From positions 1 through 40,371 of the forward strand of contig JASAON010001497.1 of NCBI GenBank assembly GCA_030849065.1: a stretch of DNA of 40,371 bases, read 5' to 3'. The position numbers and the translations under genes were made by a program. Source of the stretch: Jaenimonas drosophilae. Lineage: Eukaryota; Euglenozoa; Kinetoplastea; Trypanosomatida; Trypanosomatidae. Numbering within the stretch: the stretch's first letter is position 1; each line of letters begins with the position of its first letter. The notes under the pieces are model-generated. The model was not told where the DNA came from and ran no database searches. It worked only from the letters and a program-made list of their open reading frames with translations. Below, one piece after another: positions 1-9,597 of the stretch.

Positions 1-1
1 C

Positions 2-2044
2 CTCCTCCACGGCAAGACCATCCCCGAGCCCTACGACTACCTCGAGGACCCCGCCAATGAGGAGACGAAGGCTTTCGTGGAGGCCCAGAACACCTGCTTC
101 CGCTCCTACATGAAGTCCTCCGATGACCTGCGCTCCAAGATCTTTGAAAAGGTCTCGGCCACCATCAACTACGCCCGAACCTCCGCCCCAAGCCTGCGCA
201 AGGGGCAGTACTTCTTCAGCCACAACACGGGCCTGCAGAACCAGAGCGTCATCAAGCGCACGGCGGACCTCTCCACGATGGACTCGGCGGAGGTGTTCCT
301 GGACCCCAACACCCTCAGCGCCGATGGCACCTCCGCCCTCTCTTCCACTGGCTGGAGCCAGGATGAGAGCCTCTTCGCATACTGCGTCAATGAGAAGGGA
401 AGTGATTGGCAGCACATTCGTGTGAAGCGTCTCAACGGCGAGGACCTCCCCGACCAGGTTCAGTGGGTGAAGTTCTCTGGAGTGTCGTGGTGGAAGAACG
501 AGGGCTTCTTCTACACGCGCTACCCCGCCCTGAGTGAGGGAGCTGACAAGGGTGCCGAGACGGACTCTGCCAAGGATGCCTTTATTTGCTTTCACAAGCT
601 CGGAACGGAGCAGAGCCAAGACATTACCGTCCTGGCCGTTCCGGAAGAGCCCTTGTGGAGTCTTGGGGCTACGGTGACGGACTGCCATGCCTACCTCGTC
701 ATCAACGTGAACAAGGGCTGCGACCCCAAGAATCAGGTGTGGGTGGCCAAGCTGCCCGCCTCCTCGGCGGAGCTCGGCACCATGAAGATCCAGCGTGTGG
801 TGAACGACTTCGTGGGGGAGTACGGATTCATTGGCAATGATGGCCCACTCCTCTACCTCACCAGCACCAAGGGAGCTCCACGTCGCAAGGTGGTTTCCAT
901 TCATCTCGATACCGGTGTGGAGGCGGAGTTGATCCCACAAGGTGCCTCCGTCTTGAACGATGCAACCTTGGTGAAGAACACCCTCTTCCTCACCTACTTG
1001 GAGGATGTGAAGGATGTCCTTTACTTCTGCCCACTGAGTGGCGGTGCTCTTACACGGGTGGACCTCCCCATTGGCACCATCGTTTCCATGTTTGCCCGAC
1101 GCGAGTGCTCCTTCATGTCGCTGAAGGTCTCGTCTTTTCTCCTTCCTGGCCGCATCTTCACCATGGATGTCAGTGACCCATGTGGCACCCTTCGTGTGTT
1201 GATGGACGATAAGGTGGAGGGCCTCAACGCAGATGACTACCTCACGGAGCAGCGCTTCTTCAAGGCCGAGGACGGAACGCGGATTCCCATGTTCATTGTC
1301 CGGAAGAAGGGTATCGTCAATGAAAAGAGCCCACTCCTCCTCAACGCCTACGGAGGCTTCAACATCTCCCTCACCCCGACCTTCAACTCCCTCCGCCTGA
1401 CCTTCCTGATGCACCTCGGTGGCGTCTTCGCCCTCCCCAACATCCGTGGTGGCGGCGAGTACGGCGAGGAGTGGCACAATGCTGGACGTCTCACCCAGAA
1501 GCAGAACTGCTTCTCTGACTTCATCGCCGCCGCCAAGTACCTCCACTCCGAGAAGATCGGCTCACCCGAGACAACAGCCATCATGGGCGGCTCGAACGGT
1601 GGCCTGCTCGTCGCCGCCACGGTGAACCGTGCGCCGGAGTGCTACAGCTGCGCGGTGTGCATGGTTGGTGTGCTTGACATGTACAAGTTCCACCGCTTCA
1701 CCATTGGCCATGCGTGGACCTCCGACTACGGCAACCCCGATGTGGCCGAGGATTTTGCCGTGGTGGAGAAGTACAGCCCTCTTCACAACATCCGCAGCAA
1801 CACGAAGTACCCCGCGATGCTCGTCATGACGGGTGACCATGACGATCGTGTGGTTCCTCTGCACTCACTCAAGTACATTGCCACGATGCAGCACGTGAAC
1901 CCTTCCGTGGGTGGCCCGCTGCTTGCGCGCGTGGAGGTCTCTGCCGGACACGGTGCAGGCAAGCCAACGAGCAAGATCATTGAGGAAACGGCGGACGTGT
2001 ACACCTTCATTGCCAAACACACTGGTGCGGTGTGGAAGGATTAG
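2..2044 (+). CDS. POP: Prolyl oligopeptidase (S9A serine peptidase), 5'-truncated by window
   Basis: Cytosolic serine peptidase that cleaves short peptides after proline. The reading frame is open from base 2, so the true start lies upstream; about 680 residues are visible against roughly 700 for the family, so only a few dozen at most are missing. The first visible residues include the N-terminal family motif DYLEDP followed by ETKAFVEAQN. A seven-bladed beta-propeller region occupies the middle. The C-terminal alpha/beta hydrolase domain has the nucleophile in GGSNGGLL (Ser codon 1592-1594), the acid in DHDDRVVP and the His in AGHGAGKP (codon 1949-1951), so the triad is intact. The GTG at 77 is internal and not a start. 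The trypanosome enzyme (Tc80 in T. cruzi) is a studied virulence-associated peptidase. The stop is TAG at 2042-2044. Family assignment is very secure. Confidence 0.97.
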   Translation, partial: LLHGKTIPEPYDYLEDPANEETKAFVEAQNTCFRSYMKSSDDLRSKIFEKVSATINYARTSAPSLRKGQYFFSHNTGLQNQSVIKRTADLSTMDSAEVFLDPNTLSADGTSALSSTGWSQDESLFAYCVNEKGSDWQHIRVKRLNGEDLPDQVQWVKFSGVSWWKNEGFFYTRYPALSEGADKGAETDSAKDAFICFHKLGTEQSQDITVLAVPEEPLWSLGATVTDCHAYLVINVNKGCDPKNQVWVAKLPASSAELGTMKIQRVVNDFVGEYGFIGNDGPLLYLTSTKGAPRRKVVSIHLDTGVEAELIPQGASVLNDATLVKNTLFLTYLEDVKDVLYFCPLSGGALTRVDLPIGTIVSMFARRECSFMSLKVSSFLLPGRIFTMDVSDPCGTLRVLMDDKVEGLNADDYLTEQRFFKAEDGTRIPMFIVRKKGIVNEKSPLLLNAYGGFNISLTPTFNSLRLTFLMHLGGVFALPNIRGGGEYGEEWHNAGRLTQKQNCFSDFIAAAKYLHSEKIGSPETTAIMGGSNGGLLVAATVNRAPECYSCAVCMVGVLDMYKFHRFTIGHAWTSDYGNPDVAEDFAVVEKYSPLHNIRSNTKYPAMLVMTGDHDDRVVPLHSLKYIATMQHVNPSVGGPLLARVEVSAGHGAGKPTSKIIEETADVYTFIAKHTGAVWKD

Positions 2045-2731
2045 GACGATCATCAGTAGTGAGTCATGACACGGACCTGTGTCTGTGTACGTGTGTGCGC
2101 GTACGGTACATCCCTTTGCTCTTTTTGCTGGAGAGTAAGATCATTGGGGGGTTATCATGGGAGCGTCTAGCTGGCCATCCTCCTCCCCCTTTCTTCCCTT
2201 GCAAGGAACTCCGTCATGGTTGCTAAATGAGTTCTGTTTTTTTTATTTTCGGTTATTATGTTGTGTTTGCCTTGTTCCTACCTCGCTTCTTCCTTCATAT
2301 TCGATGGCTGCGCGGCCCATTCCACGATGATGATCAAGGGTCCATGTGTTGTAGGCCTTCTCCCCGGAGCCCGACGATCGCAACATCAACCATCACCGTC
2401 GTTTGCCATCACGTAGCTCTTCTGTGGGTGGTGATGGTGTCAATGTTGGTGATGGTGGGCTGTTAAGTGGGTGGGCCTGGCGCAGGTGTCTTCGGTGTCT
2501 GTGTGCGTATCGATGCACCGTCATGGAGGCTCACATTCCACCGAACATGATGCCTCATGCTGCGGGTATTGAAACCTTCACGACTGTCTTTCACCCAACG
2601 TACGCCTCTATGCAAGTGTGTGTTTGCTGAACTCACTTCTTTTATTTCCTCTCTCTTATACCCAACCACCTTCACAAGGGCTCACGCACACGCACACACA
2701 CACGTAAACGTAGGTGTTAAGTGTGTTTATC
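2045..2731 (+). other. Intergenic spacer with trans-splicing signals
   Basis: No credible gene. It holds the POP 3' UTR, GT- and T-rich stretches, then a pyrimidine tract around 2634-2662 followed by an AG at 2677-2678 and a CA repeat near 2693-2703. This is the expected layout for polyadenylation of the upstream mRNA and spliced-leader addition to the next. Short frames here have low-complexity translations. Confidence 0.6.
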
Positions 2732-3493
2732 ATGACTACCGCAGACACCTCGGCGGCCCTTCAACGTCCACGACCGTGGACCCTTGGTGGGCTCCTCCTC
2801 ACCGACCTCTGGCGGGAGCCCCTCACCGCCCGCAGCCGCACCGGAGATCGTCTCGGCCACATTGACTTCGCCATGGTGATTCCTCCCATTCGTGCATTTT
2901 TTTACTGCATGTGCATGCCCTACCTCAGCTACCCCATCGCTGCCGTGAGTGCCTTTGGCTTCTATCGCTGCCTGCGCTCACTGGAGCTCCCCTCATTTAA
3001 TCGAAAGGAGCAGTACAGCAAGCACTTTTTGTACGCGGTGCAGAAGCGTAGCTACGATGCCCGCACACGACGCTTGACGGAGTCTCAGGTGGAATCCGTG
3101 GAGGAGATCGCCCACGCCTTGGAAGTAACTGCCGGGGTGCGCAATCGATTCATGGATGACCCCAACCGGCCCGAGACGGCCTACTTCGTGGCGGAGCAGC
3201 GCGTGATGAAGGCAGAGGCCATCTTCACGGGAGAGAACTGGGCCTGGGCGCTCATCTCCGATACATGCCGCTACCTCACTCCGCTGTTGCTTGCCTACGT
3301 CTTTCACCCATCCTGCAAGCGCTTGTCTGTGGATCTGCGGCTGGTGATGGAGCGTCGTCTGACATGGCGGCAGGTGCGGCATCCGGTGATTAACTTCTTC
3401 CGGAGCTACCGCGACTTCAATCAGGCAATGCAGCGAATCAATGTGGTGAAGGCCGCCCCGCGTGGAGCGGAGCCGTGGAGCAGAAATCTGTAG
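2732..3493 (+). CDS. Conserved-looking membrane protein, probably mitochondrial, unknown function
   Basis: A 253-residue protein I do not recognise. The ATG at 2732 is the first after the pyrimidine tract and AG near 2677. Codon use is like that of confident neighbours (C/G-ending codons), so it looks truly coding. A hydrophobic stretch at about residues 40-75 (IPPIRAFFYC through AAVSAFGFYRCL) could span a membrane once or twice, and a second lies near 165-185 (YLTPLLLAYVF). The rest is basic and Arg-rich. This architecture, small with one to three helices and positive loops, is common among kinetoplastid mitochondrial inner-membrane and respiratory-complex accessory proteins, but that is inference only. 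No catalytic motif is visible. Confidence 0.75.
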   Translation: MTTADTSAALQRPRPWTLGGLLLTDLWREPLTARSRTGDRLGHIDFAMVIPPIRAFFYCMCMPYLSYPIAAVSAFGFYRCLRSLELPSFNRKEQYSKHFLYAVQKRSYDARTRRLTESQVESVEEIAHALEVTAGVRNRFMDDPNRPETAYFVAEQRVMKAEAIFTGENWAWALISDTCRYLTPLLLAYVFHPSCKRLSVDLRLVMERRLTWRQVRHPVINFFRSYRDFNQAMQRINVVKAAPRGAEPWSRNL

Positions 3494-3895
3494 TCCAAAG
3501 GCTGCGCCAATCACCCACGACGACGGCACCTGCACTGCGCCTCACATCTCAATCAATGGAATACGTGCTTCTATTCTGTACGGATGAAGAGGGGAGGGGA
3601 GGGGCACTTTCTCTCTATACCCTCGCTGTGGCATGACTCAACACCTCCTCCTACCTTTATCTCCTCAACATTCTCTTTCTCTCCTGTTGTAGTTGTACGT
3701 AGTGCTTCGTAGATTGAAGCGAAATAGATCGACGCGGTTAGCCGGCTACGGGCAATCGTCTCCGCACCATTTTTTGCTGGTATTCCTTGCCGAAGTGTGT
3801 TGGCAACGTAGGGATCCCACGCGTCGAACAATATACAAACACACAAACACACACACACACACACAAGAGAGAGGTATTTCTGGACGTAGCACTTC
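3494..3895 (+). other. Intergenic spacer with trans-splicing signals
   Basis: No gene seen. A strong pyrimidine tract (about 3671-3689) ends in TTGTAG with AG at 3691-3692, a good spliced-leader acceptor for the downstream gene. A CA repeat at about 3846-3865 lies in the presumed 5' UTR. Confidence 0.6.
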
Positions 3896-6800
3896 ATGGA
3901 GTTCGCACGGCAGTATGTGTCGGCGCTGCAGGATTCACGCCATGTAGAAAAGGACCGCCGTGAGACGCGCCGCCGGCTGCGCAATGAGTACCTCACCGCC
4001 ACCCTCCGCCACCGCGATCAGCTTAGTCGGCAGGCACTTCGTCGTGATATTCGTATGTACACGGGCATGTTTTCAGAGATGGAGCAGGACCTCTTCACGT
4101 CCATTCGTCGTACCAGCACGTGGTGGAACTCACTCTGTGAGCACTCCATTGACCAGCGCTTGCAGTATGAGGCCGCAGAGCGCGATCGGCGCATCCATCG
4201 CGCCAAGTACCTCGGCAACATGAGCGAGCGTGAGGCCAAGGAGCTGCAGAATGCCGTCAATAGCGATGGCCGTCGCTGGCTCGCCCTCAAGCAAGAAAGT
4301 GATGTCTTTGAACGAGAAACTCGAAATGCCGCCATCGCCGATGCCATTCAGCTCATCTTAGCCACCACCTTTGACTGCGTAGATGCCCTGGACAAGTACT
4401 CACTCCAGCAGAGTGACGAGCAGAGCATTCTGACGAGCTTCACACTCCGCAATACCACGCGTCAGTCAATACCAACCGAACGCATCAACACCAATGCCAG
4501 CGATGCCTTCCGCGCCATCTTCAAGGGTAGCCCCTACGAGATGTCCAGCCCCTACTTCCTAGAGCTCATTCACCTCATGTACCGCTTGATGGATGACGGC
4601 CGGCGAGTCACGACGCAGTTCGATGCCAGCGATGTGCCCCTCTTCGTTGTTGATGGGCCGAGCTACAGTGGCAAGTCTCTCCTTGCGCGCAACCTTGCCG
4701 CACGCTTTGGCATGCTCTACTCCTCTGACCACGTTCTCATCACCAAGGCCCTCAGTGCCTACAACAGGGAAAAGAACAGCTTTTCTGATGAGGTCTTCTC
4801 CCAGGCGGAGATCCTCCCAGCGCTCACCACGATGGAGATCTCCAGCCCGCGGGTGAAGATGCATGGGGGGGATGTACTCACCTCCGGGGTCCTCTTCGCC
4901 AACGAAACCAATGAAGAAGATAAGCCAGGCACGATGCATCTGCCGAGCATGTGGGCCATCCTGGGCAAGAAGATTCACGCCGCCTTGGTGAGTGGCATGG
5001 CGGTGGAGGCCGCCCTCATTGGTGATTTGCTGCGGCTGGAGCTGATGGATGTGCAGTTTGGTACCGATCGCCGCTCGGGCATCATCTTTGATGGTGTGCT
5101 GGTGAGTCTCTCCTTGCTGCAACAGCTGCATCGAGACTTGCTGCCAGACCTCAGCCATCCCTTCCTGGATGTGGGTCTGCTGTGGTGCCCGTCGTTGGTT
5201 GGGGCACCGCTCGTAGACCTCGCCAAAGCGGCGGAGGATGAGCAGCGAGAGCTTGAGGCGATGGAGGCAGCACGCCGAGCTGAAGAAGAGCGAGAACTGG
5301 AGGGAGGTGAACCATTGGTGGCGCTCGAGGCGCCGACAAGTGCTGGCCCTGCTGCTGCAACAGCCACGCCGCCAGCGGCAGAGACCCCTCCAACGTGCTG
5401 CAACCAGCTCGTGGATATCCCGCCCATGTGGCGCATCACCAAGTCCTCCCTCGAGGACGTACCGAACAAGAAGGAGGTGAAGACGAAGAGCACCAAGCGC
5501 AACAACGACGCCGCGCTGCTGCCCCCGCCCGACCTCCCGCCCGTGGACGCGGTCATGGAGGATGTGGTTCGTGAACGCCGCTTTATTGCCCGCTCGCAGG
5601 AGGAGCTCGCCGCCTACCACAACGTCTTCGCCGCCGCTCTCCGCATTGACTGCAGCCCACAAGAGATTTTCAAGCGTTTCGCTGGTCTGCGCATGGATCG
5701 TGAGACGGGTGAGGAGTACCACCTCATCTACGACCCCCCACCACGTCAGCGGATGCCCTTCTTGGTGAATTTTGACCGCACACTGGCCTTCACCGCACAG
5801 CTGCATGACATGGTCTTCCGCCAGCACACTGAGTGGGAGAGCTTGTTGCGGTGGTTCGATTCACGGCCGACGGAGAGGCCACAGATCCGGTACATTGCGG
5901 GGGAGGCCACGGTGGAGGAGATGAGCAACGAGGCCGCAGATGTCTTGAACGATTCGTTGCAGAAGTTTTCCGTAGGGAAGGAGCTCCACCTCGCCTCCAA
6001 CGCGGCCATCAACAACGTACGCCTCCTCATGAATAAGTACCGCACACAGGTTGCTGCGCGGGAGGCGGAGCGGGCGCGACTCATCACCCTCTACACCGAG
6101 AAGGGCGTGGCCCCTCCGCCGGAGCTGGAGCAGAGCCTCAACCCCAACGCCTGCTGCGAGATCCCGGATGACCTCCCCGACGTTGTTCTCCGCTGTGTTT
6201 CCAGCTTTAGTACCAACTACGCCTCCACCTTTGATCGTGCGTGGGAGAGCTGCAGTGACTTGACGCGGCTGCTGCTGGACTACCGCATGTCTGCAGAGGG
6301 CATGCTACGCCACTTTTGGGACCGTCCCGACAACAAGCAGGAGCTCGTGGATGTCTTCCGGAAGAAGTTCAACCACATACCCGCCCATCTCCGCAGCAAG
6401 TCTGTCTGCAAGGAGGAGCTGCACTACTACGTGGATGAGCTCAACGACTCCCTCGCCGCCAGCGTGGAGAGCCGCAAGAAGGACTGCTTGGCTCTCATTG
6501 ACCACATCACCCGGCGTGAGGCCTACCTCGAAGGCTGGGAGGGCAACCTGGCCAACCTCGGAGCATCGATGGGCTGTGCTGAGATTGAACGCTTTCTGCT
6601 CGTGGCCAACATGACCCTGCTCTACTTTAGCGCCGTGGTGGGGGAGCCGACCATGTTCGAGGAGCTGGACACGGGCATCACCCCAGTGAAATCCACCCTC
6701 GAGAGCGCCACGGTTGAGACCTCTGCCGCAGGTAAGTCCAAGGATGCGAAGGACCGCCGCATGCAGAGCGCCAAGAAGTCGCACAACAAATCCACCGATG

Positions 6801-8131
6801 ACTCGGCGGATAAGTCCTACATGGAGGAGGTGATCAACGATACGATGCAGCGTCTCATCGCCTCCATCACGGCCTTCACTGACAAGTTCAAGGCGGTGGT
6901 GGATGCCAACATCCGCGGCATGAAGAAGAACGTCATGGTGAATAGCGTCAAGGTGGCGGTGGTGGCGGCCAAGTGCCTACCTGTGCTGGAGAGCGAGCTC
7001 GGCGCAGCGGTGGAGCGCATCTGTGCCATCAAGGAATTCGTCCTGGACGTGTTGCACCAGGCGGAGGCCTATGTGCAGCAGGGGAAGAGCAAGATGCTGA
7101 ATGAGGCACGTGCCATGTTGCGGGCACAGGCCTCCGCCGTAAACTCAGTCGTGTATAGCCTGCGTAGCTGCATTGAGGAGGAGCGTGAGGCCCCGCACAT
7201 GCATATTGGCTGCGGCACCTTTGCCGTGGAGGAGGGCCGCCAGGGCAAGCGCAGGAGCCTGCCGAGCGAGCAGAGCTTCCTCACCGACGTCCCGCTCTAC
7301 GGCCGTCTGACCGCCGCTGGAGTACGCATTCATAGCAGCCTCAGTGCCACACGTTTGCTCGACCTCATCCGCATCTTCCGCTGCCTCGCCCCGCGCTATC
7401 AGCTCCCACGAGATGATTTTATGTTGGTGATGCGCCGCGAGGACTACACCGGCGCGCTAGACGAGGACGACGTGGAGGCCACCTTGCGTGTGAAGGAACC
7501 CTCCGAGCTCTTCAGCTCCTTTGACATGGACCACACCGGGGTGATTGACTGGCGTGAGGTGATTGTGCATCTCCTCTTTTGGTGCAACCCGCCCCCGAAG
7601 CGGGACCGCACGGAGGAGTCCTTCTACATTCCGGAGGTTTCTATTCAGCAACTCACCACGACACGTGATGCAGCCGGTCTTGGCCTCGTGACGAAGGAGG
7701 CCTTCTTCAATAGCCCCTTCTTCTTCGATGCCATCGTGGACGGGGATCGTCTTCTCGCCTACACCACCGCCCTGTGGGAGACCTTCTGCGAGCGCGATGG
7801 TTGCAGCATTGACATGACCTCCGTGTTGTGGTTCCTCTGTGCCGACCCGCAGCCCATTCGTGGCGCACAAAAGGCCTTTTATGTGCTCTCCAAGGGAGAA
7901 TCGAGGGACGGTGCGCTGACCGTGGAGGAGATGGATTGCATCTTTCACATCAAGGCCACCAATGCTCGTCGTGTAGGCCTTATTGACCCCTTCTCCAAGC
8001 CAAATCTGCAGCTGCTCTTTGGCGAGGCATCCACCATCACCTTCGCGCAGGTGTGCGCATCGGTGATTGGGCGGCAGATGCTGAATCGGGTGGCCGTGTT
8101 TAGGCGCAAGACCTTCACCACGGACTTGTAA
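3896..8131 (+). CDS. SPEF2: SPEF2/CPC1-like axonemal protein with adenylate-kinase module and EF-hand
   Basis: A 1411-residue protein. The N-terminal 200 residues are charged and helical. A P-loop GPSYSGKS sits at residues 254-261, followed by a nucleoside-monophosphate-kinase-like region. After a Glu/Ala-rich linker and a lysine-rich stretch, a LID-like segment FAGLRMDRETGEEYHL plus DPPP (about 595-615) matches adenylate kinases. The C-terminal part has a canonical EF-hand loop, DMDHTGVIDWRE, at about 1210-1221, in a context (LFSSFD...IDWREVIVHLLFW) like the C terminus of sperm flagellar protein 2. SPEF2 and its Chlamydomonas homologue CPC1 build the C1b projection of the central pair and carry an adenylate-kinase domain. 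The calponin-homology domain expected at their N terminus is absent here. The ATG at 3896 is the first in frame after the acceptor near 3691. A related adenylate-kinase-containing axonemal protein is the alternative. Confidence 0.7.
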   Translation: MEFARQYVSALQDSRHVEKDRRETRRRLRNEYLTATLRHRDQLSRQALRRDIRMYTGMFSEMEQDLFTSIRRTSTWWNSLCEHSIDQRLQYEAAERDRRIHRAKYLGNMSEREAKELQNAVNSDGRRWLALKQESDVFERETRNAAIADAIQLILATTFDCVDALDKYSLQQSDEQSILTSFTLRNTTRQSIPTERINTNASDAFRAIFKGSPYEMSSPYFLELIHLMYRLMDDGRRVTTQFDASDVPLFVVDGPSYSGKSLLARNLAARFGMLYSSDHVLITKALSAYNREKNSFSDEVFSQAEILPALTTMEISSPRVKMHGGDVLTSGVLFANETNEEDKPGTMHLPSMWAILGKKIHAALVSGMAVEAALIGDLLRLELMDVQFGTDRRSGIIFDGVLVSLSLLQQLHRDLLPDLSHPFLDVGLLWCPSLVGAPLVDLAKAAEDEQRELEAMEAARRAEEERELEGGEPLVALEAPTSAGPAAATATPPAAETPPTCCNQLVDIPPMWRITKSSLEDVPNKKEVKTKSTKRNNDAALLPPPDLPPVDAVMEDVVRERRFIARSQEELAAYHNVFAAALRIDCSPQEIFKRFAGLRMDRETGEEYHLIYDPPPRQRMPFLVNFDRTLAFTAQLHDMVFRQHTEWESLLRWFDSRPTERPQIRYIAGEATVEEMSNEAADVLNDSLQKFSVGKELHLASNAAINNVRLLMNKYRTQVAAREAERARLITLYTEKGVAPPPELEQSLNPNACCEIPDDLPDVVLRCVSSFSTNYASTFDRAWESCSDLTRLLLDYRMSAEGMLRHFWDRPDNKQELVDVFRKKFNHIPAHLRSKSVCKEELHYYVDELNDSLAASVESRKKDCLALIDHITRREAYLEGWEGNLANLGASMGCAEIERFLLVANMTLLYFSAVVGEPTMFEELDTGITPVKSTLESATVETSAAGKSKDAKDRRMQSAKKSHNKSTDDSADKSYMEEVINDTMQRLIASITAFTDKFKAVVDANIRGMKKNVMVNSVKVAVVAAKCLPVLESELGAAVERICAIKEFVLDVLHQAEAYVQQGKSKMLNEARAMLRAQASAVNSVVYSLRSCIEEEREAPHMHIGCGTFAVEEGRQGKRRSLPSEQSFLTDVPLYGRLTAAGVRIHSSLSATRLLDLIRIFRCLAPRYQLPRDDFMLVMRREDYTGALDEDDVEATLRVKEPSELFSSFDMDHTGVIDWREVIVHLLFWCNPPPKRDRTEESFYIPEVSIQQLTTTRDAAGLGLVTKEAFFNSPFFFDAIVDGDRLLAYTTALWETFCERDGCSIDMTSVLWFLCADPQPIRGAQKAFYVLSKGESRDGALTVEEMDCIFHIKATNARRVGLIDPFSKPNLQLLFGEASTITFAQVCASVIGRQMLNRVAVFRRKTFTTDL

Positions 8132-8670
8132 TCTCTACGTGTTGGTGGAGGTTATGACGTTGTGAGTGTGTTTGTGCCTGTGGTGTGGTGTGAGGAATCT
8201 TCTAGAGCGAGCTTCTTCTGCTTTCACCTTCACCCTTGACGCAAAGTTGCCGCTAACCCACATGCATTCATGAAGTACGCCACACATGATCAACCATTTC
8301 GTCATGATGTATAGCCAATCCTTGCCTGAATTGAACCTTCTGCATCGTCTTGCACACGCCTTTTTCGTTTCTTGTTGGCGGTGTTGCAACGATGGGAGAG
8401 GAGATCGGCATGCTGATACAACAACAACAATCATACTGTTTCTGTGATGAGGGGGGGGGGCTTATATCCCCCCCCCCAACACAATAATTGTGCTCAAGCG
8501 TTCGCCACACTATTCATGACGTCAATCATTGCCTCACTTCATCTCCATCTTTTTCCCAACACGTGAAGTGTCGAAGCCATCATTTGTGAAGTCATAGCAA
8601 CTCTGTGTTGCGGCCTTGTGTCAGGGCCCTACACTTGATAACACACACACACACACAAACACACGTCAGT
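8132..8670 (+). other. Intergenic spacer with G10/C10 hairpin
   Basis: No gene seen. It contains the perfect G10-C10 inverted repeat listed separately, a pyrimidine tract at about 8537-8557 with AG at 8567-8568, a CA repeat at about 8641-8656, and another AG at 8668-8669 just before the next ATG. Confidence 0.6.
8451..8477. repeat. Perfect inverted repeat: G10, 7-nt loop, C10
   Basis: Ten consecutive G (8451-8460), the spacer CTTATAT, then ten consecutive C (8468-8477). On paper it folds into a perfect 10-bp all-GC hairpin in DNA or in the nascent polycistronic RNA. It lies between the SPEF2-like and mitochondrial carrier genes, upstream of the latter's likely acceptor. Confidence 0.9.
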
Positions 8671-9597
8671 ATGTCTGCAGTTGCCACCGCAGAGGGAACT
8701 AACCGTCATCGTACCCACCAACTCAGCGAAGATGATCTCAAGATCCTTCGTCGCCTCCTTGGCGGCACCGTCGGTGGTGTGCTGCAGGCAGCCACAAGCC
8801 ACCCCTTTGATACGGTGAAGTCCCGTGTGCAGAATGGCATCTTCCCCGGTATGCGTGAGTGCGTTCAGTCAACCTGGCGTGCAGAAGGCATCCATGGCTT
8901 CTACCGTGGTGTTTCTCTGCCCTTGGTGCTCTGTGGTGTGTACAACTCGATCCTCTTCAGTCTGAACCAGTTCATGGTCAACTACATGACGCCCGCCGAT
9001 CACAACCCCAAGGAAGCGCTCCCACTGTGGCGTATTGCCGCGGCGGCACAGTTAACCGCACCTCTCTACGTCCTCTGCATCACCCCGACGGAGAAGATTA
9101 AGGTTCAGCTTCAGGTGCAGCGGAATGATGCAGCGGCACAGGCAGTCAGCGGTCCCATCTCCTGTGCCCGACGTATCATTCGTCAAGAGGGCTATCGTGG
9201 CCTCTTCTCCGGCTACGTCCCCACGGTGGCCTCACGCTTGATTGGCCTTCCTTTCTACTTCATGGGCAATCAAGTGGCACGGCAGGCTCTTGGCCAGACC
9301 CGCCTTGCTGACTCAGCCACAGGAAGAGAGGTGCTGATGCCCATGCTGGGCGGAGTGGCCTCAGGCATTTGCTTCTGGACGAGCAACTACCCCTGCGACT
9401 TCGTCAAGACGCAGCTGCAGGCGGCACAGACCAAGACCAGCATTGCTGAGGTGGTGCAGCGCACGTACAAGGCTGGCGGTGTGAAGGCCTTCTACAAGGG
9501 CTATGCCGCCTGCTTGCTGCGTTCCGCCCCTGCCAACGCGTCGGTGTGGTTGGGCATTGACATGACCACGCGCTACATGATCAATCACGGATGGTAG
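8671..9597 (+). CDS. Mitochondrial carrier (SLC25), carnitine/basic amino acid clade
   Basis: A 308-residue solute carrier of the mitochondrial inner membrane, the normal family length. Three tandem repeats of about 100 residues each carry the signature PxD/ExxK/R: HPFDTVKSR with Pro45, TPTEKIKVQ with Pro139, and YPCDFVKTQ with Pro241. Each is followed by a typical GxxGFYRG/GYRGLFSG/GVKAFYKG matrix motif. The mix of signatures, especially PTEKIK in repeat 2, resembles acylcarnitine (SLC25A20) and ornithine/basic amino acid (SLC25A15/A29) carriers; the substrate cannot be fixed by eye. I chose the ATG at 8671 because the longer frame from 8605 translates the CA repeat of the leader (THTHTQTH) and precedes the AG at 8668-8669. 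Family is certain, substrate is not. Confidence 0.93.
   Translation: MSAVATAEGTNRHRTHQLSEDDLKILRRLLGGTVGGVLQAATSHPFDTVKSRVQNGIFPGMRECVQSTWRAEGIHGFYRGVSLPLVLCGVYNSILFSLNQFMVNYMTPADHNPKEALPLWRIAAAAQLTAPLYVLCITPTEKIKVQLQVQRNDAAAQAVSGPISCARRIIRQEGYRGLFSGYVPTVASRLIGLPFYFMGNQVARQALGQTRLADSATGREVLMPMLGGVASGICFWTSNYPCDFVKTQLQAAQTKTSIAEVVQRTYKAGGVKAFYKGYAACLLRSAPANASVWLGIDMTTRYMINHGW

Noticed and set aside
4559..5827. A 422-codon minus-strand frame opposite the SPEF2-like gene
   Set aside because: Antisense shadow with Arg/His/Gln-rich composition and no recognisable domain; no minus-strand gene is supported anywhere in the window.
8318..8345. A B-box-like GGTTCAATTC on the minus strand
   Set aside because: The T stem does not pair and no cloverleaf can be drawn.
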